Of a DNA stretch of 64,000 bases, positions 18,941 to 27,498 are shown one piece after another. The first letter of the stretch is position 1; each line of letters starts with the position of its first letter. The position numbers and the translations under genes are program-made. This DNA is from Nakaseomyces glabratus (Eukaryota; Ascomycota; Saccharomycetes; Saccharomycetales; Saccharomycetaceae), in assembly GCF_010111755.1 (NCBI RefSeq), contig NC_088959.1, forward strand, positions 930,001 to 994,000. Reading direction: 5' to 3'. Below the pieces are notes generated by a model that was not told the origin of the DNA, did no database searches, and worked only from the letters and a program-made list of their open reading frames with translations.

Positions 18941-19576
18941 ATGAGTGATCCGGAAGCCACAATATATGTCGGTAATATAGATACAAAGGTTACAAAAGAG
19001 CTTTTGTATGAGTTGTTTACGCAAGTTGGACAAGTGAAAAAAGTTAAATATCCTAAGGATAAAATATCACAGGAGTACCAAGGGTTTGCCTTCATAGAGT
19101 TCTTTTCTACAGCAGATGCTGATTATGTGTTAAATGTCATGAACAATAATGTGAAGTTATATCAAAAGGTCTTAAAAATACGACGTTCCAACCAGGCAGT
19201 ACAGAAAGATGATGCCAACAAGAAACATGAGCTTGATGCTTCTCTACTACCAGTAGCAAAAGTCTTTGTGAAAGATATCGCCGATACAGTGGAAGTACGA
19301 CATTTGACACAGCTATTTAGCAAATTTGGTCCCCTGGCCAAGACTCCGGAAGTCTTCACTGTTTCTAATGGTGAAGTACGATGTGCATTTATCTATTTCA
19401 AATTTTATGATAACGCTGATCTTGCGATCCAAACGTTGAATGGCCAGTTCATTATGAATAAGAAAGCTAGTCTAGAGTATGCGTTTAAAGAGAATGGAAG
19501 GAAGAATCTGCGCTACGGTACTGAGGCGGATAGAATATTAAACAAAGAAGCCAGAAAAAATGGCATTCTGAAATAG
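18941..19576 (+). CDS. HSH49: Hsh49-like SF3b subunit of U2 snRNP
   Basis: 211 residues from ATG 18941, compared with 213 in S. cerevisiae. Two RNA-recognition motifs fill the protein. RRM1 has RNP2 IYVGNI (residues 8-13) and RNP1 YQGFAFIEF (~46-54). RRM2 begins at VAKVFVKDI (~105) and has a weaker RNP1. Known: Hsh49 (human SF3B4) binds Cus1 and contacts RNA near the branch point in the U2 snRNP. Synteny matches YOR319W, and it is convergent with GNT1 with only 159 bp between the stop codons. Confidence 0.93.
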   Translation: MSDPEATIYVGNIDTKVTKELLYELFTQVGQVKKVKYPKDKISQEYQGFAFIEFFSTADADYVLNVMNNNVKLYQKVLKIRRSNQAVQKDDANKKHELDASLLPVAKVFVKDIADTVEVRHLTQLFSKFGPLAKTPEVFTVSNGEVRCAFIYFKFYDNADLAIQTLNGQFIMNKKASLEYAFKENGRKNLRYGTEADRILNKEARKNGILK

Positions 19577-19735
19577 TCTTCATTACAAATACTATATTGT
19601 TTCATCCGGGAAGCAATTATTATTGCCTTGTATAGAAAAGAAACTGACCATTTTCAAGTATTGGAAGACTACAAATAAAATTTCATTACCTTAGCTATGT
19701 ACATAAATAGATACTCGTTCAATTATAGAAAGATT

Positions 19736-21241
19736 TCATGCGGCTTGAATCTCACTGGCTTTTGGGGAATCGTCCTTCGAACAGACCATTCTTTGTGTAA
19801 AGTATGACTCATAAATAGAATTCCATACATCACAATTCTTTTGATCCGCTGCGACATCCTTGGATGAAGCGGGGTCAACTCTACATTTCAGTTGATCAAA
19901 AGAGCTATACGCCCATGGTTTACCCAAAGGAAAATCAGAAAAGTGAATATACTTGTTGTTTAGAACCACTTCCTCAATGGACTTCTGTATCTCATTTCCC
20001 TCATCATCGATATTCTTGTAGCCCAGTATATCATTACGCATAATCATGTGTTCTTGTGGTTTTCTTATGGATCCAGTCAATATACCGTACGTGCCAAATG
20101 GTAATACAAGAATACTTGGCTTGAAGGCGGACCTCAGCTTTCTAAATAAAGTAACCTGTCTGGATACCACATGTCTCAAATTATACAGCTCCTCATTTAT
20201 TAGATCCATATCGTATTTCTCTTTTTTGTTAACAATTCTTGGAAGACAATCATTAATAATATAATCGTAAGTTTCTTGTGATGGCTTAATGACCATCAGA
20301 TTGGAGGCGAACTTCACTTTTCCAACTTTCTTCAATGAGTCTGCATCGAATAATGGAGATGCTGAAGATGTAGAGTCCAGAATTTCCTTGGCCACTCTAT
20401 CCGAGTTCAAATACAAAGATTGAGGAAGAGCTGGTAAATGGTTATAAATTTCCTTCCCGTTTCTTATTCTATTGGATAATTGTTTTGTGTATTTGTTCAA
20501 ATTAATACTCATTTTATCGTGTTGAACTTCCTTATAAGTCTTCTCCAAGTCTTTCTCTGACATGAACCAATATGTTAATGGCGCCGCAAATGTGATGTCA
20601 TTTGGCAAAAAGAACAGTTCATCCATTTTATCCTGTAGGATCGCGTCGTTATCCAAATATATAATTCTTTCATATTCTGTTAAACCAAACACTAATAGTT
20701 TGGTTAGACTCTCATTCCACGGAGATTGATCAGTAGGCTTCACAATATTCTGAACTTCTTTAATAACAATCTGTTCAGAGTCTAGTTCGCGTATCTTCTT
20801 CAAGATCCTTTGAACTTGCTCATTTCTGGACTGAATCTCTGACTTGAACAACTCATTGGAGATCAATAACTCCAACTTAGCCTTTGTTCCAAACTTCTTG
20901 ATCAACGCGTGAAACATAATTAAAGTGTTACAGAGGTAGTTTGGCTCAGTCACATAATTCACGTATGCATACTTGGACCAATCAATAGGTTTTGACGCAC
21001 TCACTGTCTCCATTTTCGCCCGGTATAAATCATCGATGGTTTGTTTTGGTATCTGCTTAATATCAATAGGGTTGTACACGCCATGCAACCCATCTTTCTT
21101 CAACCTGAAGAACTTCTTGTAGAAACTAACTTCTCTTTCCAACTGAAATTCCATCAATATTCTGACAAAAATGGTTATACCAATCAAGGCAAATGCAACC
21201 AGGGCAAGCCCTTTCAAACGTCTTCTCGACACAAGTCTCAT
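19736..21241 (-). CDS. GNT1: Gnt1-like Golgi N-acetylglucosaminyltransferase
   Basis: 501 residues from ATG 21241 (S. cerevisiae Gnt1 has 491). Type II membrane topology: a short basic cytosolic end (MRLVSRRRLKG), one span at ~10-28 (LALVAFALIGITIFVRIL), then a lumenal catalytic domain. The glycosyltransferase-8-like stretch ERIIYLDNDAIL (~190-202) supplies an Asp-x-Asp metal/nucleotide-sugar motif (D-N-D). Known: Gnt1 adds N-acetylglucosamine to N-glycan outer chains in the medial Golgi. Position after HSH49 matches YOR320C, and conserved YOR synteny ends here. Confidence 0.9.
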   Translation of the reverse strand: MRLVSRRRLKGLALVAFALIGITIFVRILMEFQLEREVSFYKKFFRLKKDGLHGVYNPIDIKQIPKQTIDDLYRAKMETVSASKPIDWSKYAYVNYVTEPNYLCNTLIMFHALIKKFGTKAKLELLISNELFKSEIQSRNEQVQRILKKIRELDSEQIVIKEVQNIVKPTDQSPWNESLTKLLVFGLTEYERIIYLDNDAILQDKMDELFFLPNDITFAAPLTYWFMSEKDLEKTYKEVQHDKMSINLNKYTKQLSNRIRNGKEIYNHLPALPQSLYLNSDRVAKEILDSTSSASPLFDADSLKKVGKVKFASNLMVIKPSQETYDYIINDCLPRIVNKKEKYDMDLINEELYNLRHVVSRQVTLFRKLRSAFKPSILVLPFGTYGILTGSIRKPQEHMIMRNDILGYKNIDDEGNEIQKSIEEVVLNNKYIHFSDFPLGKPWAYSSFDQLKCRVDPASSKDVAADQKNCDVWNSIYESYFTQRMVCSKDDSPKASEIQAA

Positions 21242-21739
21242 TTTTCAACGTTACTTAAAAGATATGCCTTATTGAAATCGCTAGCAATCCATATATAGCT
21301 TTAAACAGAGACCAGACTCGCAAAAGCTTCCCACCAGTTTATTCCTACAGCTCAAAGAGAATGAAAAGATAGTCCACCGGCATCTGGTTTTTATATTAAC
21401 GGTACAAAAGTATGGACTCTAAGGTAAATAGGAAAATCCTTCAGGAACCAGTGACCCTGAATGAGTATGCTCATTGTCCACACTAATTCCCAAACTTACT
21501 AGAAAGTTGTTTTGGCAACTATGAAGAGATGGATTGGAATCCGGTGAAAGGTACGAATTCTTCTGAGCGAAAAAGGATGATTTACAAAAAATCATTAACT
21601 TCACTGCTTTGTAATTGTTCCCTGCTGATTTTTTCCAATTCTTCTGCTGGGCAAAAATTGGCTGAGAAAACCACGCAGAGCTCATAGTGTGATATAATCA
21701 CTTCGTGCGTTTCAATTGAAATGCCAAAAAAAAATTTAC
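21242..21739. promoter_or_regulatory. GNT1 upstream region
   Basis: 498 bp from the GNT1 start to the tRNA-Ala gene. No gene is seen; the short frames here are incidental. This is where the match to S. cerevisiae YOR gene order stops. Confidence 0.5.
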
Positions 21740-21812
21740 TGGACGAGTTGGGAATCGAACCCAAGACCTCTCCCATGCTAAGGGAGCGCGCTACCAACTA
21801 CGCCACACGCCC
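21740..21812 (-). tRNA. tA(AGC)1: tRNA-Ala(AGC), copy 1
   Basis: 73-nt intron-less cloverleaf on the minus strand beginning GGGCGTGTGGCGTAG. The anticodon stem CTCCC/GGGAG closes a TTAGCAT loop, giving anticodon AGC. The B box GGTTCGATTCC and acceptor end CTCGTCCA are present, and CCA is not encoded. A run of nine A on the plus strand just below the gene (T run on the minus strand) is the Pol III terminator. Identical to the copy at 30630-30702. Confidence 0.97.
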
Positions 21813-22048
21813 ATCGATTTTATACAAATATCTGGTGGATCCTGCGTTTATGTGGCATAAGTTCATTTATCACGTGATGCATTTCCTCTATTATTTTGTT
21901 CAAGTACTCTTACTTATAGTGTACCAAATTGTATATCCTGATGCTGAGGTTAAGTATTTCCAAAAGTTGATCGGTATGAAATGGGTATTCTTTACAGTAT
22001 TTTTTCACTGGATCTATTGCATTATATATTTACATTTGCTTAAACTAT

Positions 22049-23080
22049 TTACTTTTCGTCTTCCTCTTTAAATAAAATATAGCGAACTAGTTTCTTATTC
22101 TCAGTACGAAGTAAATCTATTCTCTCCAACTTAACGTCCACATGATATTTGCCTTTGTATATAACTGTTGTGTTTTCATCCAGTTTCATTTCTCCGAGGA
22201 AACAAATGTGTAATGAATGGTTGTCGCCTTGAATAGGATACTCATATTTGAATGACCCGTAAACTTTCTCCGGGGATATAACCTCAAACAAATCAGAAGT
22301 GGATACATTGATCCAGTTTAATACATCGTCAATAAAACTTGAGATGCTTATCGGTCTGTGAGTGATACGCCATTTAAATACATAGGGAATTCGGTACCAC
22401 GAATGTGAGCTCTGTCTATTGCTGTCGGGCTCAAATACTAAGCCAGTGACACAAGGATCTTGGTCTTCACACCACACAGAAAAATCACTCACGTGTGGTG
22501 CTTTGCCATTACTGTCTCTCAGTGGGACACCATACTCCTCCTGAATCATTTTATGCTGGGATAATCTCTCTAATACCCGCACTTCTGAAATGTCCTCAAT
22601 CTTTTTAACACTGACTCGTCTTAAATCTCTTGTACTCAATTTCCTCACCCTTGAGCAGGGATATAACGGTATAAAACTTTGCTCTTTCAGGTACCAAACT
22701 TTATAACCAATAGTATAACCAAGTACTGCTGTAACAAATGCGGAAAATATGGTAATAATGCTTCTCTTCAGTCTTTTTCTTTTCTGTTCAGCAATAGCAT
22801 TGGCGATTGATGACATTTCAGACTCACTGAGCCGACTATTGTTATGCAATGTACTGTTTTCGGTCCCATCGTTGACTGATGGAGTAAAGAAATGCTTCCC
22901 ATCACGACCCTCTTTGGATTGGTTTGGATCATTTGTGGGGGGTTTAGAAAAAACATACCGTGGATCCTGCAGTCTTCCACCTCCATAATGTATTCGTCTT
23001 ACTGCCACAGGTAATATAGTACTGCTTATCCTTGTACCAAGATATCGCTGCCACAACATTGTCCTTGATATATAGGTCAT
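22049..23080 (-). CDS. AIM39: Aim39-like mitochondrial membrane protein
   Basis: 343 residues from ATG 23080 (S. cerevisiae Aim39: 395). The N-terminus is basic and acid-free for ~35 residues (MTYISRTMLWQRYLGTRISS), typical of mitochondrial targeting. One membrane span lies at ~107-127 (SIITIFSAFVTAVLGYTIGY), followed by a soluble domain. An alternative start is Met8. Known: AIM39 mutants show altered mitochondrial inheritance; molecular function is unknown. The upstream neighbour on the same strand is PSH1, exactly as in YOL054W-YOL053W, which supports the call. Confidence 0.82.
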   Translation of the reverse strand: MTYISRTMLWQRYLGTRISSTILPVAVRRIHYGGGRLQDPRYVFSKPPTNDPNQSKEGRDGKHFFTPSVNDGTENSTLHNNSRLSESEMSSIANAIAEQKRKRLKRSIITIFSAFVTAVLGYTIGYKVWYLKEQSFIPLYPCSRVRKLSTRDLRRVSVKKIEDISEVRVLERLSQHKMIQEEYGVPLRDSNGKAPHVSDFSVWCEDQDPCVTGLVFEPDSNRQSSHSWYRIPYVFKWRITHRPISISSFIDDVLNWINVSTSDLFEVISPEKVYGSFKYEYPIQGDNHSLHICFLGEMKLDENTTVIYKGKYHVDVKLERIDLLRTENKKLVRYILFKEEDEK

Positions 23081-23591
23081 CCCAAATACCTTTTCTGTCG
23101 TGTTTCAATGTTCTGATTGGGGAGTATCAAATCGAATTTCTAAGCGATTGTTTGACTTTCTGAAGAGTTTCCTCGCTATCTTAAATACCACAGATAAGAG
23201 CAGTTCTGAGCTCTTTAGTAAACAAATGGTGTGATATTTCACAAGCTAAAACACTTTAACTTCTGCATTCCTGCCAAAAATCGATGCTTTGTTCCTTATA
23301 ATCAAACTTCCCTTTTTTTTTCCTGTGTTAGCACCGCTCCCGTTCCTTGAAATATAAGAAAGCATAATATAAAAAATGATAATAGAAAACATGGATACAA
23401 TTCGGACAAATGATCTAAGAATTTAGCTGCTAGTATATATATATACTTGAAAACTAACAAGGGAAAGTAATTCTTAAGAAAGAAAAAGAATGCAAAAATT
23501 AAAATTAAACAACCTAAAATAAGGCTTGAATGTAATAACTATTAATATAAAGGCATATTTTTTACATTATAATCTGACACATTTAAGGCAG
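23081..23591. promoter_or_regulatory. AIM39 upstream region / PSH1 3' flank
   Basis: 511 bp between two minus-strand genes, AT-rich. No gene or clear site is recognised. Confidence 0.4.
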
Positions 23592-24755
23592 CTATTCTTC
23601 ATCGTCACTCTCATCTAGTACTATTCGAAACCTTTTTTGTCTCTTTGGGCTTGTTCCATGCTCTTCAGCACTACTTTCATCGTCTAAACTATCTCCACTA
23701 ACAAAAGAATCAGGTTGCTTCTCATAAAAGTCTGAGTCATGATTATCGTCTTCAGCACTTGACCGTATTTCCTGAACCTCTTCAGGTTCTTCTTCTAGTA
23801 CTTCATCATCATCAGCAATGAAAGAGTCCAAATCAGAATCTCTCTCTTCGTTATCATAATCTCCAGCTTCTTCCTGTTCCGCTATAGAATGGCCGCTATC
23901 ATTATCATCATCATCTTCTTCTTCTGCTTCATCATCATGAAGGGATAACCTAGATCTCATATTTGCACTAGAAAATCTACTTGCTGCATGTTGTCTTCGA
24001 CTTCCAGATATTGGTGTGTCTTCATCTTCATCGTCATATGAAAAATCATCTTCCTCATACCCTTCTGGCAAATGGGCTGGTTCAATTCTTCCATTACTTA
24101 TAACTACTCCAGTATTTCTGAGTTCATCTTCAATCTCCTCGTACTCACCTTCACTATATTCATCTCTATTATACAAGTCTTCTCTTGTGCTTTCTGATGT
24201 ACCATTCCCTCTCGGTATGCCATTCCTTATGCGTGCGGAACAATTTGGACATTCATTGGTATCTTCATCAACATCCAGTTCCCATAGGCAGTTACTACAA
24301 CGTATAATACCATCATCTGATTCATCTGCGATTGCTTGGGCAGAGCTCTTGAATATATTTCCAAAAAGATCATCTGCTTTCTTATCATCCTGGTATGTTC
24401 TCACTTCTGCGGACTGTGCAGACATCAATTTCTTATACCTATCATCGTCATTCTTCTTAACACCCAAGATGTCTAATGTGTTGTTCAACCAGCTTTGCAA
24501 TGCAGTATTAACTATAGGTATTCTGTTTACAATAGCGCGACATTCCGGACAACTTAATCCACCACGGTTGGTATCGCTGCTGAACCATGTTTTAAGACAA
24601 GTATAACAATAAGAGTGCCCACATTCAGTGGTCATGGGAACAAACATGTAGTCATGACATATGGAGCATATCGTAGTATCCAGTAGCTTCGATAGTATCT
24701 TATTCTTGGTCTTTTCGCTTCTGTGAAGTACCAATGTATGCAGTGGATCACTCAT
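23592..24755 (-). CDS. PSH1: Psh1-like RING E3 ubiquitin ligase for centromeric histone Cse4
   Basis: 387 residues from ATG 24755. The frame reaches 24770, but that codon is GTG; the ATG product begins MSDPLH, as expected for the family. RING (C3HC4) at ~30-74: CSICHDYMFVPMTTECGHSY, then CPECRA. A second zinc-ribbon-like CxxC pair follows at ~152-172 (CSNC ... CPNC). The C-terminal half is very acidic, with Ser/Asp/Glu runs, and ends KRQKRFRIVLDESDDEE. Known: S. cerevisiae Psh1 (406 aa) ubiquitinates mislocalised Cse4 and limits it to centromeres. All zinc ligands seem intact. Confidence 0.92.
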   Translation of the reverse strand: MSDPLHTLVLHRSEKTKNKILSKLLDTTICSICHDYMFVPMTTECGHSYCYTCLKTWFSSDTNRGGLSCPECRAIVNRIPIVNTALQSWLNNTLDILGVKKNDDDRYKKLMSAQSAEVRTYQDDKKADDLFGNIFKSSAQAIADESDDGIIRCSNCLWELDVDEDTNECPNCSARIRNGIPRGNGTSESTREDLYNRDEYSEGEYEEIEDELRNTGVVISNGRIEPAHLPEGYEEDDFSYDDEDEDTPISGSRRQHAASRFSSANMRSRLSLHDDEAEEEDDDDNDSGHSIAEQEEAGDYDNEERDSDLDSFIADDDEVLEEEPEEVQEIRSSAEDDNHDSDFYEKQPDSFVSGDSLDDESSAEEHGTSPKRQKRFRIVLDESDDEE

Positions 24756-25112
24756 TATCTTCTTATACACTATTGATTGTGTTGTCAGGATCTAGAGTGT
24801 CTATTTGCTGCCCACCATCAAATTTAATTCTTAACTACTTGGGGTTATATAATACCAAATCAAATCGAATGATAAGGTTCGCACTATGCACGAGATAGGG
24901 TTCCACTAACTCATTACTATAGTAACAGTTATTTGAATTAAGTTTCTAAATATTCATCAATAGATGCTGAAAATCGTTTATTAACTAGTATATAAATCGT
25001 AACTAAGAGGTATTTGTAATAAATCATTAATATACACAGAATATTATATGGATGCATTTTAAAGAGAATATATTGCTAGCAGAGTGACGTTAAAATCTGC
25101 CATGCAAGCTTT
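24756..25112. promoter_or_regulatory. PSH1 upstream region / BTN2 3' flank
   Basis: 357 bp between two minus-strand genes from different ancestral neighbourhoods, so a rearrangement join lies here. Unlike the other joins, no tRNA is present. Confidence 0.4.
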
Positions 25113-26144
25113 TTACAAATCCTCAATGATAGCATATCCGCTTGGAGAGTGTTCAAATGACTTTCTATACCTGTCTATCTCTTCATCCTCCACATTTTCG
25201 AGTATTGGGGAGTATACTTTTGTGACAGACTCACCATAGTATGCACTGCTGTCGCTGTCAGATACGGCGTCAGACACAACATCAGAAGAATCGGACGTGT
25301 TACCGTCTGTGTTAGTATTGAGCTCATCATCGGTAGAGATATATGCTTCATCTTCTTCATTTTCTTCCTCGGAGCTCTGGTGAGATAGATCTGATCTTGG
25401 ATCTGGAAATACTTCATTGGCATGATTTACTGGTTGAGCGAAGACCGAATTATTTATATTATGTCCTTCAGATGCTATTAATTCAACACAAAGCACAGCC
25501 TCGGTGTTCTTGTTGTTAATAGTACAGTATTTCATTCTGATGTCTTCGAGATTCTCACCAAAATTAAATTCCTTCTCAATTTTATCTGATTTACTGAACA
25601 TAATAACTTCATCACCTCTGTGATTCAGTTCAAACTCGTAGTCATTGAACTGCTGGCGAGCAATCTTTCTCTTGATATCACCGATATCAATTTGAGACAT
25701 AACTTTTTGTCTTAATTCCTCTTCGTCAGTTTCCTCTTCAACGTAGTACTGTCTACCGAAGATGTCCCTGACCACACTATAGCTAGGGACGTAGTATTTC
25801 TCAGCGAGAACAGAAACTTGGTCATTGATGGCCTTAGCGACAACATTGTGTCCAATTTTCTTGGAGAGTTGCAACTCGTAGTTACCGTTACCTAGCTTCT
25901 CAATCTTGTAGTTCATTGAGTGCTGCTTCTTGTGGCTTCTAGCTCTTGAAGCATGTTTCTGAGTGTGCTCATTACCGCCAGTCTTATTGTAGTTCTTGTA
26001 GCAGCGTCTCTTACCGTGAGGAGCGTCGACCATCATGTCAGAGAAAATAGGCATGGCACTAAATATGTCATGTGGGAAAGCGGCATCGTTATTGTAAATG
26101 GAAGGCAATGTAGCCATACATGGACCGTTAAAAATATCTAGCAT
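25113..26144 (-). CDS. BTN2: Btn2/Cur1-type protein-sorting chaperone
   Basis: 343 residues from ATG 26144 (S. cerevisiae Btn2: 410; Cur1: 252). Recognised from MLDIFNGPC at the N-terminus, the central YYVPSYSVVRDIFGRQYYVE and FELNHRGDEV blocks, and the C-terminal SPILENVEDEEIDRYRKS...IIEDL ending, all close to Btn2. The region between is acidic and Ser/Asp/Thr-rich. Known: Btn2 is a stress-induced small-heat-shock-like sequestrase that gathers misfolded proteins and also cures [URE3] prions. Its partner in S. cerevisiae is SKN1, and KRE6/SKN1 is indeed next here, but in the opposite order. Confidence 0.85.
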   Translation of the reverse strand: MLDIFNGPCMATLPSIYNNDAAFPHDIFSAMPIFSDMMVDAPHGKRRCYKNYNKTGGNEHTQKHASRARSHKKQHSMNYKIEKLGNGNYELQLSKKIGHNVVAKAINDQVSVLAEKYYVPSYSVVRDIFGRQYYVEEETDEEELRQKVMSQIDIGDIKRKIARQQFNDYEFELNHRGDEVIMFSKSDKIEKEFNFGENLEDIRMKYCTINNKNTEAVLCVELIASEGHNINNSVFAQPVNHANEVFPDPRSDLSHQSSEEENEEDEAYISTDDELNTNTDGNTSDSSDVVSDAVSDSDSSAYYGESVTKVYSPILENVEDEEIDRYRKSFEHSPSGYAIIEDL

Positions 26145-26737
26145 TTTTTGAGTAGTATTAATATATGTTTCCTAAGGGTTTGTATATCTTAGTAAAAAAA
26201 CTTGGGTAAGTTTTAAGTGGTTGTCTTGTCTTGTATTAGTTGTATTCTACAATATTAATTTAATAAAATTAGGATGTCCTTAGAAATATACAAATTCAGG
26301 GTGTTTATATACTTTTTCTACTTTATGATTCGAGAACCATACAGTCAATAGCTATTAACAGTGGCAATGTAGTGGATCCTTCGAGAAGCCCACTATATTC
26401 CATTACATTCGATAATTAGCGTAAATCATCTCTATTAGTAACGCCATAATTAAATTAGAGATCTATATTTTGCTAACAAACGCTGTGGAAACATGCCAAG
26501 TAAAAATGATAAAATAGAAGCACTATGAATCTCATAGAAGGGATGGGAACTTCTATTTCTTCCAGATGATTCTCGCAGATTCGATTACACTAGGAGTGTG
26601 CCTCCCAGGTATTTGAGATAATGTCCACTACGGTAGTTTCTTCGTGGAAAAGTGTACCAGATATAAAGGGCAGGAAATGTTCTAGAAGGCTCCAGGGTTT
26701 TCTGGGGGAGTTGCACAGAGGCGGACCAAAAAAAATT
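26145..26737. promoter_or_regulatory. BTN2 promoter region
   Basis: 593 bp between the BTN2 ATG and tRNA-Asn. It contains heat-shock-element-like sequences (separate entry). No gene is seen. Confidence 0.5.
26560..26687 (-). promoter_or_regulatory. heat-shock-element-like sites of BTN2
   Basis: At 26560-26582 five 5-bp units are in register: TTC, GAT, TTC, GCA, TTC. The three TTC are perfect and the inverted GAA units are degenerate. At 26680-26687 TTCTAGAA is a perfect inverted pair. They lie ~415 and ~535 bp upstream of the ATG. Known: BTN2 is strongly Hsf1-induced in S. cerevisiae. Hsf1 binding here is inferred. Confidence 0.5.
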
Positions 26738-26811
26738 CGACCTCGGTGAGGATTGAACTCACGATCTTGCGATTAACAGTCGCACGCCTTAACCAGCTTG
26801 GCCACGAAGTC
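26738..26811 (-). tRNA. tN(GUU): tRNA-Asn(GTT)
   Basis: 74-nt intron-less cloverleaf on the minus strand beginning GACTTCGTGGCCAAG. The anticodon stem GCGA/TCGC closes a CTGTTAA loop, giving anticodon GTT. The B box GAGTTCAATCC and acceptor end CGAGGTC plus discriminator G are intact. A plus-strand run of eight A directly downstream on the minus strand is the terminator. Confidence 0.97.
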
Positions 26812-27498
26812 TTCTTGTTATATACTTTGAGAAGTGTAAATTTAAGTCTATACACCATTAACCAGGATTTTTGCTGTGCATTGTAGTCTCAGCCTCCGAA
26901 CCCACACACGGACATTTGCTGACAGCTAATATCACCGCCTGAAGATAGCCTAGTGCTAGGCCTGAACAATCCCTGTCTCTTGTAACATAAAGTATGTATT
27001 ATATATGATATTGTGATAAATATAATTTTTTAATACATTATATAACAGATTTTATATAAATATAACCTCAACATTATAACATATGAGCAGTACCTTAAGT
27101 AGGAACCGAACAAGGGAAAAAATATAGGAATAGAAAAACAAAGCTCATAGTTATAAAAGAGAAGGAAAAATGTTAACTAAATTTTTTTATAAAGTCCCAA
27201 AAATGTGAAATACTTTACTGAGTAAAGAAGTTACTCGCTTATAAAACAAAAGGAATTAAGGAAACAAATAAAAGAAAAAAAATAACCGAACTGGAAATAA
27301 AAAATGAAAAGAACTCAAATATTAACAGCTGTGGTAATATAACGTTTCCCTCCAGCATCAATTGGCTGGGAAGTCGGACATAAAACCAAGCCGTGTACAT
27401 GAAAGAAAGACGAAAAATAAGGTGATTCTATCGTAAACATAAAAGCAGTACTAAATTACTAGAGGATGTTAATTCAAAATATGGAGCACGAGAAAAGA
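26812..27498. other. intergenic, tRNA-Asn to KRE6/SKN1 stop
   Basis: 687 bp, AT-rich. No gene seen. The short plus-strand frame that begins at 27466 overlaps the KRE6/SKN1 end and is a shadow. Confidence 0.45.

Noticed and set aside
21869..21880. CDEI-like ATCACGTGAT near the tRNA-Ala gene
   Set aside because: A good E-box/Cbf1-type palindrome, but no CDEII or CCGAA-containing CDEIII follows at 80-90 bp. Best left as a possible Cbf1 or Pho4 site with no clear target.
24756..24770. Five extra N-terminal residues for PSH1
   Set aside because: The codon at 24770 is GTG; the ATG at 24755 gives the family-like start MSDPLH.
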